The notes: generated by a model not told the origin, from the letters alone. A stretch of 64,000 bases of DNA from Rhizophagus irregularis (GCF_026210795.1 NC_089431.1:744001-808000); one strand, 5' to 3'; shown: positions 23,270-32,806, counted from the stretch's first letter. A program made the numbers and translations.

Positions 23270-23326
23270 TTGAGATACGATCAGCCGAAAAATCCACATA
23301 TTTTAAAGATAAGCTTTATTGGTATA

Positions 23327-23557
23327 ATGGCCGAACTATGTGACCAAGTTTCCCAGTACATAGGCTTCGAACCCAACAAAATCCATCTCCCGATCACAGA
23401 AGATGATAGATGGTTATTTCGCAAAATAATAGCGGATCAGGAAGGGATGAGAGATATCGTAATGGATGACTATCAATATTTACTACAACACGGTCATAAT
23501 GGTAAGGGAGGTAACCGGATCTATATTGGATGGTTGTTTGCATGTACACTGGCCTAA
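23327..23557 (+). CDS. unknown small protein of the virus-like element
   Basis: Met 23327 opens AELCDQVSQYIGFEPNKIHL, a neat start about 290 nt after the polymerase gene on the same strand; the frame is open further upstream as well. The protein is acidic with DDRWLFRKIIADQEG and ends NRIYIGWLFAC. No family is recognised. Coding-like sequence continues past the end of the frame, so the gene may be broken. Colinearity with the polymerase suggests one transcription direction for both. Confidence 0.4.
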   Translation: MAELCDQVSQYIGFEPNKIHLPITEDDRWLFRKIIADQEGMRDIVMDDYQYLLQHGHNGKGGNRIYIGWLFACTLA

Positions 23558-23669
23558 GCTAAAAAGATATTAATAAATCCGCCCGAAGATTTATCAAAAA
23601 AGGTATTAGCCCACATCCAAAGAAGATTTAGAGAAGTCCCGCTTGCGCCAGTACTTATACGGTAGTCGA

Positions 23670-24677
23670 TTAGGTATTGAGATAATAAATATCCGGCCTA
23701 TTTATATATTTTTCGTGTGTGAAGTATCGGTCACTTTCTTTCGGCTTGGCGCTCCACATATTCCATATTTTTTTCCCGATCACAAACCATATAATTGCAA
23801 TCAGTAGTAAGGTAAGTATGGAATATATTAACATAGGCGACATTAAGGAGTCCGCAACAATAGGAATAGCTGGTAGTAGAGGTATTGATTGGGTCGATGA
23901 TACCATTTCTGCGCCACCTGCGGAAATAATTTGGGATGAATCATTCATAGGCGGGGGTGGAGGGGATATTTCATTATTTTCCTTCAATTCTAACTGGTCT
24001 CTGAGGGACTTATTTTCTTCCATTAAATTTGATTGTGCCGAATACAAAGCATCTATTTCCCGACTGGTTATCTCATGTGTCGCTTCTATCCCTTTTTCCA
24101 TACATTCTATTGTATATTCTTTTGAATTATGGTCCTCCTTCGCTCGTTCAAATTCAAGCCTGAGGGATTCTATTTCAGATGAGCTTATTTGGGCCGGCTC
24201 CCCTCCCGTTACATCCAAATCATGATATGTACGCTCTAGATCTATGTCCTCCAACTTACCTTCCAATTCACGTATTTTAGTTTCAAGAGAAAGAATCTGG
24301 ACCTTGTCAACGGACAAAGCTTTCTGGGCCAAAGTTGCCTCTCTCTTCAGTGTTTTAATCGAAGATTTGAGCGATTTGACTTCGGCTTCAAGCTCACGTT
24401 GTCTCTCAGAATGAGACTTTCGTTCGGAAATAAGTTGGAATCCAACCTTAGTACTGGACGCAATTAACTGGCTAGCTTTATTTCCCATATCAGCATAGAT
24501 TCGCTGGAACTCCTTTTCCCGCTCATTGTACTTATCTACCAGCTTTCCACTGAGATCGTTAATCTCAGAGTTAAATTCAGTAACAGATCTTATTTTTTTT
24601 TCGAGCTCTTGCTCATATACACTACCCAGCCGATGTCCTCTATCTTTTATATCTTTCAGTGTGTACACATTAGACAT
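23670..24677 (-). CDS. tail-anchored coiled-coil protein
   Basis: Start chosen at Met 24677 (SNVYTLKDIKDRGHRLG); upstream in-frame codons to 24740 add a hydrophobic run of doubtful relevance. From about 20 to 245 the protein is a nearly continuous coiled coil of Glu/Lys/Leu heptads. A Pro-rich linker (NEISPPPPPMND) follows, then one strong membrane segment (MLIYSILTLLLIAIIWFVIG) about 50 residues from the end, with a short basic tail. This is the design of a membrane-anchored rod protein, and in a virus-like setting it could be a membrane or scaffold protein; that role is inference. It is convergent with the frame ending at 23557. Confidence 0.6.
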   Translation of the reverse strand: MSNVYTLKDIKDRGHRLGSVYEQELEKKIRSVTEFNSEINDLSGKLVDKYNEREKEFQRIYADMGNKASQLIASSTKVGFQLISERKSHSERQRELEAEVKSLKSSIKTLKREATLAQKALSVDKVQILSLETKIRELEGKLEDIDLERTYHDLDVTGGEPAQISSSEIESLRLEFERAKEDHNSKEYTIECMEKGIEATHEITSREIDALYSAQSNLMEENKSLRDQLELKENNEISPPPPPMNDSSQIISAGGAEMVSSTQSIPLLPAIPIVADSLMSPMLIYSILTLLLIAIIWFVIGKKIWNMWSAKPKESDRYFTHEKYINRPDIYYLNT

Positions 24678-24744
24678 AATATTAGCATGGTTATATAATA
24701 GAAAAAAAATGCATGAATAAATTTCCGAGATAATAGACATAATC

Positions 24745-24900
24745 TGTTTATTCAGAATAATATAATCTTTCTAAATATCCTATTTATCCTATTTATCCTA
24801 TACATCCGACCTATATATTCTATATATCCTGTATATCCTATTTATCCTATATATTCAGAATAATACATTCTTTCTATATATCTTATTTAATAAATTATTT
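24745..24900. repeat. ATCCTATTT-type low-complexity repeat with a direct repeat
   Basis: TATCCTATTTATCCTATTTA and variants recur, and ATTCAGAATAATA followed by TTTCTA occurs at about 24752 and 24857, about 105 bp apart. It lies between divergent start codons at 24677 and 24939, so it may hold the promoters of both genes. Confidence 0.6.
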
Positions 24901-24938
24901 CAGAACATTATATTAGATATAAAAAAAATATTGCTACT

Positions 24939-25463
24939 ATGGTTAGGCAACGCATGAAATGTAATGCCCCTCCTTTTTCACTAGCCGATTACGATTATAT
25001 TATGCAATGTGCTGAAAAAAGCCCTAGAACTGAAGTTTTAAAGGAATTAACAGATAAATATCACACATCACAAAAACGAATCTATCAGATCTGGAGAGGT
25101 GAAGAAAAAAATAGGGTTGCGTGGAATCAACCAATTCATATACCAACAGCTTCACTTTCTAATATAAATGTTGTGAGTAGGCAGACCGAGCCAGAGATCC
25201 AAGGCCAAGATGTTTCTCCATTTACAGAACTGGAAAAACAAATACGTGATGCTAAGAAAGAGCCTAGCAAATCTATTGATCCAGTTTTGGAAGAAAGTGG
25301 AAAGGCGAAAAAGACTGGAGGGAAGAAATCGAAGTCCAAATCTGCCTCAGCAGAGCTAATTCCATCTCCCATTCAGACTCAACTGATCCCCATATCGCAT
25401 GAGAAGATAGTTGAAAATAGCATAAAAACTATAACGAATATTAAGAATATAGTAGAAAAATAA
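24939..25463 (+). CDS. helix-turn-helix DNA-binding-like protein
   Basis: A 174-residue protein. Residues 11-48 (FSLADYDYIMQCAEKSPRTE, then ELTDKYHTSQKRIYQIWRG) fit a homeodomain-like or transposase-type helix-turn-helix. The middle is acidic and the region near 125-140 is basic (KAKKTGGKKSKSKSAS), a possible nuclear signal. It is divergent from the coiled-coil gene and convergent with the retropepsin gene. Probably a regulator or DNA-binding partner of the element; specificity unknown. Confidence 0.55.
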   Translation: MVRQRMKCNAPPFSLADYDYIMQCAEKSPRTEVLKELTDKYHTSQKRIYQIWRGEEKNRVAWNQPIHIPTASLSNINVVSRQTEPEIQGQDVSPFTELEKQIRDAKKEPSKSIDPVLEESGKAKKTGGKKSKSKSASAELIPSPIQTQLIPISHEKIVENSIKTITNIKNIVEK

Positions 25464-25531
25464 CTTGCTTATTCCTGTTTTTTTCTCATAAATTCGAAAA
25501 AATGATGATGAAGCTTTTTCACCTTTCCTGA

Positions 25532-26509
25532 TCACCTATTTTCCACCCCGCAGTCCTTGGACGAGGGGGCGAGAAGTTCACTATAGCGTGTCTGTAATCT
25601 TTCACAATACTCATTGATTTCTGCATTATACTTAAAAGTGCTATATAGCATTTTTTCGAGCTCCTCATAACTCACCTTTTTTTTAAATGTATCATCCTCG
25701 CCTGCCATTAAGGCGCTTTGCAAGTCCTGCGAGTCTTGAGAAACTTTGTCCAGAATCGATGAATCATCACATTCGGAAGTAGCGGTCGCACAATTCACCT
25801 CGAGCTTGTTCTTGACCTTATGCATAGTGACCGGAATAATATAATCTTTTCCATCGAAAGGAATCTTTAGCTCATCGGTTTTCCAGTCCATTGCGCAACC
25901 ATATTTCTTTAAAAGACGATTAGAAAATATTAATGTCGGCTTGTGATAATCTACAACTACAAAATCTTCATGGATGGTGCACCCAGGAGCTAAAGTGATA
26001 GGCAGATTGCGGACAACACCAATAGTTTCAACTGGAACAGTAGATATACCGCTAAGGTCATATTTTTCAGATTTATCTATTTTAACCTTAATACGATCGA
26101 CAATGTTTTTTGTTATAATCGGGGGTTCTGCTCCAGAGTCAACAGTCATAGCTGGGATCTTTAGGCGACCGATTTTGCACTTTATAGTAGTGGTGCTTGT
26201 AGGTGGCTCCTTCTTTTTGACGAAATTGATCTCCATAGGTTCATCCAAAGACTCCTCTTCATCTGAGTCAGGAGATATATTTTCAGCAAATGAGGGGGTA
26301 TCTCTTTGAGGTTCTTTCTTCGGCTCCATAGGAGCCACTATCTGTTTGGACATAATGAAACTGGAATCTTGGAAAAAATGTGGGGGGAAGATTAGTTTAA
26401 GCTCACTATGAAGGACTTTACGAATAGTCTCCTCTAGTGGTATTTCTCTCAGCTTGGCACTAGACATCTCTTTAGAGGATAATTTCTCGGATTCACTCCC
26501 CTTCTTCAC
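25532..26509 (-). CDS. retropepsin (retroviral-type aspartic protease) region
   Basis: The frame overlaps the end of the Gag-like frame by a few bases and has no good ATG start. Its aspartic protease active site is MTVDSGAEPPIITK at about residue 121, followed by the flap region and DFVVVDYHKPTLIFSNRLLK. In retroelements this enzyme cuts Gag and Pol into mature proteins. The overlap sits at a nine-A run followed by G, consistent with a minus-one ribosomal frameshift as used by many gag-pro pairs. No reverse transcriptase follows, unlike in retroelements. The C-terminal 80 residues are acidic and helical. Part of the virus-like fossil. Confidence 0.7.
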   Translation of the reverse strand: MKKGSESEKLSSKEMSSAKLREIPLEETIRKVLHSELKLIFPPHFFQDSSFIMSKQIVAPMEPKKEPQRDTPSFAENISPDSDEEESLDEPMEINFVKKKEPPTSTTTIKCKIGRLKIPAMTVDSGAEPPIITKNIVDRIKVKIDKSEKYDLSGISTVPVETIGVVRNLPITLAPGCTIHEDFVVVDYHKPTLIFSNRLLKKYGCAMDWKTDELKIPFDGKDYIIPVTMHKVKNKLEVNCATATSECDDSSILDKVSQDSQDLQSALMAGEDDTFKKKVSYEELEKMLYSTFKYNAEINEYCERLQTRYSELLAPSSKDCGVENR

Positions 26510-26522
26510 TTTTTTTTTGTCT
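26500..26522 (-). promoter_or_regulatory. candidate gag-pro frameshift site (A9-G)
   Basis: On the minus strand, ACAAAAAAAAAGTGA spans the end of the Gag-like frame and the beginning of the retropepsin frame. A AAA AAG is a known slippery heptamer for minus-one frameshifting in retroelements. The site is read from sequence; its use is inference. No stimulatory structure was tested. Confidence 0.4.
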
Positions 26523-27777
26523 TGGCAATATTAACAGTAATATCGCCTCCAAAATCGGAAGAATCATCTGAACTTGAATCAGAATCAGAACTATCGTTAG
26601 ATGAGGTATTGGAAGAAGAATCTGAATCTGAATCTGGTTCTATAGCGAGATTAACCTTACCCTTTTTAGACTTCTTACTTTTCTTTTTCTTCTTTACAGA
26701 GCACTTACGAGAAGTGTGTCCAAATCTACCGCACTTAGAACATTTCTTAATGGCACTTTTAACGGCGGATTTGATAGCATTTATTGTGGCACTATTTAGT
26801 GTCATGCCAGCCATACTGTCAGTAATATCATCCACAAGATCATAATTATAATCATCGCTAGGGGCTACGCTACCTTTCCCTCTTAATAGTTCACTTAAAA
26901 ATCGTCTAATAATAAGGTCTTCCCCTCTCTTATTGGCCGATTTTTTACTATTATCTAGAGTCTTAGTTGCTCGAGACATAGTCTCTTGAAAGGATTTAGC
27001 TATGGCTTCTTGTAAATCAGCCTTAGTGATATTTTCCTGACCAGAAGAAGATACCGGTGATAGATTTGGCACCGATTGTTGTAACGCCTGAATCCTACTA
27101 TTTACAATCCTATCAATATCTTCTGTAGTAATATTCTGGTGGGCAGGCGCTTTTGGTTTTGTCTTGATAATTGGCTGGTTATAAATATCCTCACCCAGAA
27201 GCAAATTATTCCTTTCTGTTTCAATCTCTTCCAGTGTCTCAATCAATTCATCATTTAAAGGTCTGTTTAAACCCAGTCGTTTCATTTCCAGCTTGTTTTC
27301 AGGAGTCAAGCCACGTATAAATTGTATTCTTTTTTCACGATCAGATATTCGAGCCCAGCTAGCATATTTATTTATCTTTCTATAGTAATTTCTAACTGAA
27401 TCAGATCCTTGAGTCAAAGTGCCAAAGATCAATTCCTGTTGCTCTCGAACAACTGTAGGATAATTCCTTTTAAACCAATAGATAACCTGACTAATATTGA
27501 TATCAGGAAGGACTATATGATTGTTATTATTTAAAGCTCCATTCGGGGCATTAGTTGCTGTACCAGCATCGACGAGACACCCACCAGCAAGAGACCAATC
27601 TTCATCTGCGTGAACATTATGTGCTGGGATAACTGTAGCGCCAGTAGCTCCAGCTGGCAATCCTGGTGGTGGAGTACCATCAGGCGCATTAATCATGGCG
27701 GCCGTTATGTTAGCATTATTTAGGGCCACTACGGCGGCCATATTTGCTAAAGCATTCCCACATCTTACATGATTCAA
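26506..27777 (-). CDS. Gag-like capsid/nucleocapsid frame with CCHC zinc knuckle
   Basis: Contains a retrotransposon-Gag capsid segment (VIYWFKRNYPTVVREQQELI ... SVRNYYRKINKYASWARI ... RIQFIRGLTPENKLEM), an Ala/Pro-rich N-terminal stretch and a CCHC knuckle CSKCGRFGHTSRKC near residue 352. A Lys run and a Ser/Asp-rich tail follow. Such proteins assemble shells and bind nucleic acid. The frame is preceded on the same strand by a transposon copy (27821-29148) that was inserted into this gene; 29147-29644 carries the other side of the same Gag region. Fossil element. Confidence 0.75.
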   Translation of the reverse strand: MNHVRCGNALANMAAVVALNNANITAAMINAPDGTPPPGLPAGATGATVIPAHNVHADEDWSLAGGCLVDAGTATNAPNGALNNNNHIVLPDINISQVIYWFKRNYPTVVREQQELIFGTLTQGSDSVRNYYRKINKYASWARISDREKRIQFIRGLTPENKLEMKRLGLNRPLNDELIETLEEIETERNNLLLGEDIYNQPIIKTKPKAPAHQNITTEDIDRIVNSRIQALQQSVPNLSPVSSSGQENITKADLQEAIAKSFQETMSRATKTLDNSKKSANKRGEDLIIRRFLSELLRGKGSVAPSDDYNYDLVDDITDSMAGMTLNSATINAIKSAVKSAIKKCSKCGRFGHTSRKCSVKKKKKSKKSKKGKVNLAIEPDSDSDSSSNTSSNDSSDSDSSSDDSSDFGGDITVNIAKTKKK

Positions 27778-27820
27778 TCGCCATTTTTTACCTTTAAGCT
27801 TATCTTCAGCCCAACGTGAT

Positions 27821-29148
27821 AGGACCCCGGAAAATACTTATATATGTAAGGTACCAAGGTGCTTAGCCAACATAGAAAAATTTTATGATGTAAGAATTTT
27901 ATAATGCTTAATTTTGAGAAAATTTTATACTATGTAAGATAATTAAATTGCATATTTTTGGTATTATTTTAAAATACTAAGAGTTTTTAGTTGCTTATTT
28001 TTCATATTTATAGAACTTTTTAAAATATTATATATTGAATTTATAATTAATTTTTATTTTATTTTCACTAACGGTGAGTGTTGATTTTGTACTACATTTC
28101 ACAATTTTATATAAATACATAAACAAAATTTTTTTTTGATGAAATTTCAGTTTTTTTTTTCAATGTTTTATTAATTATCTTTCAACATGTATAATATAGT
28201 AATTTTATATTAAAAATAATACACTGAGTTTAATAAAAATTAAAAAGATACTATTTATTTTGTTAAATAAAATTACTGTAAATATGTTTTACTTTAATAT
28301 ATAATTTCACTACTCACCACTTTGGTTATATCAAATTGTCTTTTATGCTTAAGTAAGGTTGTTCAGCAAGTTAAATCTACTTGTATTTTAATTCTCATAA
28401 GGCTAAGTATGATATTTATATAGAAAAGCATATTTTTATAACGGTAATAACTTTTAAATTTTTCACTTTTTCGTCTACAACTTCAGAGCGTAATTACACC
28501 ACTTCAGTCAAATGAAATCGACTTTCTAAATTAATTGAAAGTTGTTCAGCAAGGTCGAAACTACTTATATATTAATTTTCATGAGTGTGGGTATAATACT
28601 TATGGAGAAAAGTGCATTTTTCATAACGGTACTAACTTCCGAATTTTTCATTTCTCCGTTTACAACTTCAGAGCGTAATTACACCACTTTGGCCAAATGA
28701 AATCGACTTTCTAAATTAATTGAAAATTGTTCAGCAAGGTCGAAACTACTTACATATTAATTTTTATGGGTGTAAGTATAATACTTATGGAGAAATTTAC
28801 ATTTTTTGTAATAGTATTAATTTCGAATTTTTCTTTTACTGTTTATTAACTTTATTAATTGAATATTGTTAATCTACTTGTATATTATGTTTAGTTTAGC
28901 TTCACAATGTATTGATCATATTTAAAATTGGATTTAATAAAATATATTAAATTAATAAATATATTTTATAAATTATATGTGTTATAATAAAAATTTAATT
29001 AGGTTAGAAGATTGATTTGCTTATTTTTATATAATTTTTAAGGTTAGATATCAACAATGCTTAGTGATCATAGTAAAAACCTATGCTTAGAGCTACTAAT
29101 AAAAAATATTTTTGGGACCTTACCTATATAAGTATTTTCCGGGGTCCT
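27821..29148. mobile_element. 1.3-kb non-autonomous TIR DNA transposon, copy 2
   Basis: Bounded by terminal inverted repeats AGGACCCCGGAAAATACTTA... matching over about 33 bp with two differences, and flanked by an 8-bp target-site duplication AACGTGAT (27813-27820 and 29149-29156). It lies inside the Gag-like gene of the virus-like element. The body has no long frame and three diverged internal sub-repeats of about 185 bp. Eight-bp duplications fit hAT, P or Merlin-like elements, but the termini are not typical of any; a 6-bp duplication with a one-base-longer repeat is also possible. Confidence 0.92.
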
Positions 29149-29644
29149 AACGTGATGCCTCATCTGTCAAGCAGGACCAGAATAGCTCTAAAGCTCTCTG
29201 TTTACCACCTGCATTAGCAGTAGTGATATTGGCCGCCGTAAGATAGAGTCTGTAATCTTTTATGAATTCATCTATATCTTCATCCGCTCTACCTGAGAAT
29301 CTTTTTGGTGCATATCCTGCCATCCTTAAATGTGGAAGATTATTTTGTAATGCGAATATTTGTCCTTGCAAATTTAAATTATTCTGGCGTTCTGCTTGGG
29401 TCTTATTTTTCCATTTCTCATATCGCTCATATAACCTGTCTCGATTAAATTCTAACAGACCTATATCCCCTCTACTTAGCTGTAAGTGGTGGGCATTTCG
29501 CTGATACAATAATTGTAAGGCAAATTTTTCTTGTATCAGTACACCTATACGGGTTTGCTTTCTTACTATATTACCTATCATTCTATTTACCTGGTTTTGA
29601 GCATTGGTCCGCAACTGATGGAGATCACCAATAACATTAGCCAT
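29147..29644 (-). CDS. Gag-like frame, N-terminal capsid part
   Basis: The frame carries APKRFSGRADEDIDEFIKDY and RALELFWSCLTDEAS, the standard opening blocks of a retrotransposon Gag capsid domain, after a coiled-coil-like lead. It ends at the transposon insertion point, and the Gag sequence resumes on the far side of that insertion. The element is a fossil, so no full-length protein is proposed. Confidence 0.7.
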   Translation of the reverse strand: MANVIGDLHQLRTNAQNQVNRMIGNIVRKQTRIGVLIQEKFALQLLYQRNAHHLQLSRGDIGLLEFNRDRLYERYEKWKNKTQAERQNNLNLQGQIFALQNNLPHLRMAGYAPKRFSGRADEDIDEFIKDYRLYLTAANITTANAGGKQRALELFWSCLTDEASR

Positions 29645-29713
29645 CCCACCTTCAGCAAGATCTCTTCGCGTAATAGCAAAATCTCGCTCACCTTCTGCAT
29701 CATAGCGCCTTCT

Positions 29714-30319
29714 TTACTCACGGACTAAATCCTGATGCAAATTATTCTCTTTTCGACGTATCTGCCTTGTCGCCCTTTTTATTTGGTCTATTAGAATATC
29801 TCTGGTCGTTGTCCTATTATTTAGATAACCATCTATAGCATTTGCTAGCTCTGTGATTGTGGCCATATTATCATCGGAATTATACAAGTCCGGAGAATTA
29901 CCTCTTTCCGGTGAATTTTTTCGTGATGAGATAGTCCTGATCCGGCATCGCAATTTCTTTACCTGCTCCTCGGAATCTACTAACAGACTCTCTATACTAG
30001 AAATATGTTTTTCATTATCACGAATATTCTTCTTAGTTTGATATAGTTGCTTTTTTAGGCTGGAGATTTCGGATTTTAGCTCTGCTATCTCCTCTTTCGA
30101 AGCATTCTCAAGACGTTCTATCTCACCGTTAAGAGTTTGGATTTCTTGTTCACAATGGACACATTCACGTTCCAGCTCCCTGATCTGCTTTTCATTTTGG
30201 CAGTTATTATCAACTTCTGCTTGCAATTCACTACGAAGATGGTAGTTCTCCTCCTTCAGCTCAGCTTTATATTCTTCACATGTTCTTCTCTGCCTTGGAT
30301 GGGGCCTCCGAAATGCCAT
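29714..30319 (-). CDS. coiled-coil protein, leader of the Gag region
   Basis: A 201-residue frame with a basic start (AFRRPHPRQRRTCEEYKAEL) followed by about 110 residues of Glu/Lys/Gln heptads, a Ser/Pro patch (ISSRKNSPERGNSPDLYNSD) and a basic end (IKRATRQIRRKENNLHQDL). It lies directly upstream of the Gag-like frame on the same strand, with a gap of only about 70 nt. It is either a separate scaffold gene or the matrix-like lead of Gag. Its start codon is only 30 nt from that of the divergent integrase gene. Confidence 0.55.
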   Translation of the reverse strand: MAFRRPHPRQRRTCEEYKAELKEENYHLRSELQAEVDNNCQNEKQIRELERECVHCEQEIQTLNGEIERLENASKEEIAELKSEISSLKKQLYQTKKNIRDNEKHISSIESLLVDSEEQVKKLRCRIRTISSRKNSPERGNSPDLYNSDDNMATITELANAIDGYLNNRTTTRDILIDQIKRATRQIRRKENNLHQDLVRE

Positions 30320-30349
30320 TCTTTTTTGTGATTATAAAAGAGAATCAGA
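30320..30349. promoter_or_regulatory. 30-bp divergent intergenic region
   Basis: Only 30 nt (with GATTATAAAAGAGAATC) separate the start codons of the minus-strand coiled-coil/Gag region and the plus-strand integrase gene. A TATAAAA-like string is the only motif. A shared bidirectional promoter, or promoters inside coding sequence, is inferred. Confidence 0.4.
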
Positions 30350-31996
30350 ATGAGCCAACCACAAATCTTGATAGACCCTATTGAGGCTCAGAGAATTGAA
30401 AAAAATATCATATTGCGTGGAATATATTATCGCCCAACTGGCTATCATTCTAATCCCAAATCGTTAAGAGATGCATGTAAAAAAGAGGGGCACCAATTCC
30501 GCCTAAGTGAATGTAAAGATTTTTTAGAAAATCAGCAATCACACCAAATCTATATGCCCCCACCAAAACATATCCCTAGAGTCAGTTATGGGAAAATAAC
30601 ACGACCAAATTGTGTCCACCAGTGCGATATAATGTTCCTTACCCACGATTACTACAAAGGTAAGACCTATAAAGCGGTACTTAATATAATAGACTGCGCT
30701 TCCCGATATAAGGCTTCGGTTCCACTCACATCGAAGAAAAGTTCAGAAGTCGCTAAAGCATTTAAGAGAAAATATGGAGATCGAAATAACCCATTAACTT
30801 GGCCAAAACTTCTTCAATGTGATAATGGGCGAGAATGGATGGGCAAGACCTCTAGGCTAATGCAAGAGCATAATGTCACTATTCGAGTGATTGGTCCATA
30901 TTCCCATCGAGGTAATGGAATGGTGGAACGTTTCAATAAAACAGAAGGGGAAATGCTCTATAAAATTCAGTATGCTGTTGAGTCTATATCTTCTGATCCA
31001 AGATTAATAAGAACATGGGTTAGGCATTTGCCAAAGGTTGTCGATTACCTAAACAATTACCCCACACGCCTTATTAGAGCTCCGGGTACTTCAAAATGGA
31101 GATTAGCGCCTTCAGAAGCCATTTTATTGGAAGAGGTTGAATCTAAGCCATCAATATCATCAAAGCGACCTATTGGCAAAGATGAAAATACATTGAAGAA
31201 AGGTGATTCAGTTCGCTATCTTCTTGCAAATGCTGAATGGGAGGGAGGAATGGAGAATCAGAAAAGGGCTACAGATCCCACATACTCGCCTTCTATTCAT
31301 AAAATCCGAAAAATTGTGGTCTCTAAAAAGGAGCCTGTCCTATATTATCTCGGAAGTGATGACGATGAATTTACTCCAAAGCGGGGATTTGTGCGAGAAG
31401 AACTCATGCATTTGTCTCGTGATCCTGAGCTTCCCCTCCAAAGAATATTATCTGTAAATTTCGTTTATGTCTCCCCTATCAATAGCGAGTTTGATCATGC
31501 TAAAGATTATGCCAGAAGACGTGGTGGTCAGTGTCTAGGAAGGACTGGTCAAATAAATGGTCATGATGTATATCTTTGGTCTTGCGAAAATGGTGTACAC
31601 CAGTGGGAGTATCCATTAAAATATATCATGAAAAAATTCGAGTGGTGCCCTCTATGCCATCATACTCAAGAGCGTAAATGCCGATATATTTTTGAGGATC
31701 TACTAGGCAAGAAATTTCCACCATGTAGGGCTAAGTTCTTAGATGGACTACACTTGGATGGATATAATGAGGAATTACGACTTGCTTTCGAATACCATGG
31801 CCCTCAACACTATCATCATAATAGCCTATATCATCGGGAGAATGAAACTTTAGAAATACAAAAGATTCGTGATCAAAAGAAGCGGGATATATGCAAGAAG
31901 CAAAATATATGCCTTATCGAAATTCCATACACCGCTGATCTCCTATTCTATATCAGGCATACTCTAATCGAGAAAGGGTTCTTACCAAAGCAATAA
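30350..31996 (+). CDS. retroviral-type DDE integrase fused to treble-clef and VSR-like nuclease domains
   Basis: 548 residues. The integrase core has D93 ([11 protein letters not shown]), D158 ([10 protein letters not shown]) and E193 ([13 protein letters not shown]), with 34 residues between the last two, close to the retroviral D-x35-E spacing. A basic SH3/chromo-like segment follows at about 285-345 ([19 protein letters not shown]). From about 380 comes a zinc domain ([15 protein letters not shown] ... [18 protein letters not shown]) of the kind found before VSR-like nucleases in giant viruses. A PD-(D/E)XK-type nuclease follows ([20 protein letters not shown] ... [18 protein letters not shown]). 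The frame looks whole. The integrase would insert element DNA; the added nuclease could choose or cut target sites. Probably part of the virus-like element. Confidence 0.85.
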   Translation: MSQPQILIDPIEAQRIEKNIILRGIYYRPTGYHSNPKSLRDACKKEGHQFRLSECKDFLENQQSHQIYMPPPKHIPRVSYGKITRPNCVHQCDIMFLTHDYYKGKTYKAVLNIIDCASRYKASVPLTSKKSSEVAKAFKRKYGDRNNPLTWPKLLQCDNGREWMGKTSRLMQEHNVTIRVIGPYSHRGNGMVERFNKTEGEMLYKIQYAVESISSDPRLIRTWVRHLPKVVDYLNNYPTRLIRAPGTSKWRLAPSEAILLEEVESKPSISSKRPIGKDENTLKKGDSVRYLLANAEWEGGMENQKRATDPTYSPSIHKIRKIVVSKKEPVLYYLGSDDDEFTPKRGFVREELMHLSRDPELPLQRILSVNFVYVSPINSEFDHAKDYARRRGGQCLGRTGQINGHDVYLWSCENGVHQWEYPLKYIMKKFEWCPLCHHTQERKCRYIFEDLLGKKFPPCRAKFLDGLHLDGYNEELRLAFEYHGPQHYHHNSLYHRENETLEIQKIRDQKKRDICKKQNICLIEIPYTADLLFYIRHTLIEKGFLPKQ

Positions 31997-32062
31997 GTCG
32001 CATGATTTGGGAAACAATGTTCAGACATTTTATAGTATATAGTAATTCAGTGACCCATCACA

Positions 32063-32806
32063 ATGAGAAGAATGGAATATTATATTTATCATCTCGATGA
32101 GGTTAAAAGTATGAAGAACACCAATCACCCTGCAAGTCCTGCATTTCCTTTTCGTCTGTTAATCTGCGGTAGATCTGATAGTGAAAAGACCAATATGATC
32201 CTTAATCTTCTTCTTGGTAATAAAATCCAGCGATTACATAAGAAAAGAAAAGGGGAAAGATATGTCAAGAATGATGATCTGGTCCTTATCGGGAAGCATA
32301 TTCATGAACCGAAATGGGTATTGGTCAAAAACTGCTATAAGATATTTGCAAATGCTCCAGAAGCAACTCGGGAGAATGTTACATTTCGGGCCTTAAAGGC
32401 GAACGCTATTCCAGATGTAACTAAGTTTTCCTCAGACAGAAATACAGTTGTTGTCTTTGAGGACCTTTGTGCTGAATCAAAAAAGATTCAGGATCAGATT
32501 GTCCCATATTTCATTAGCGGGTGACATCAAGGAATATCGAGCATATATGTGAGTCAGAAGTATACGCAAACTCCTAAAATAATCCGTGAAAATATTACGC
32601 ATTTAGCCCTATGTCGAGGGAGTGGTAGTCGGGACGATATTAGTCGTATTGTGCACCAATACACAGATAATCCAAAAAAAGCATCCAAAATTATTGACAA
32701 ACATCTGCGGGATCGGAATTTCGTGGTCTTCGATTTTACTAGACCAGTAGATGATCCATTAGCGATTAGGCTAGGTTGGGATACGCCATTAATATTGAAT
32801 GAGTAG
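32063..32806 (+). pseudogene. A32/FtsK-HerA-like packaging ATPase
   Basis: Two neighbouring frames carry the two parts of one ATPase. The first has [20 protein letters not shown], a P-loop region in the style of Polinton and poxvirus A32 ATPases, and [20 protein letters not shown], a Walker B-like strand. The second has YTQTPKIIRENITHLALC and SRDDISRIVHQYTDNP, the conserved end of the same family. In viruses this protein pumps DNA into capsids. Same strand as the integrase, about 65 nt downstream. The gene is broken (about one break) and belongs to the virus-like fossil. Confidence 0.7.

Noticed and set aside
25532-30319. Gag and retropepsin as a nested LTR retrotransposon
   Set aside because: No reverse transcriptase, RNase H or LTRs were recognised around them, and the integrase next to them is on the other strand with an unusual fusion. 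It remains the main alternative and is named as such in the findings.
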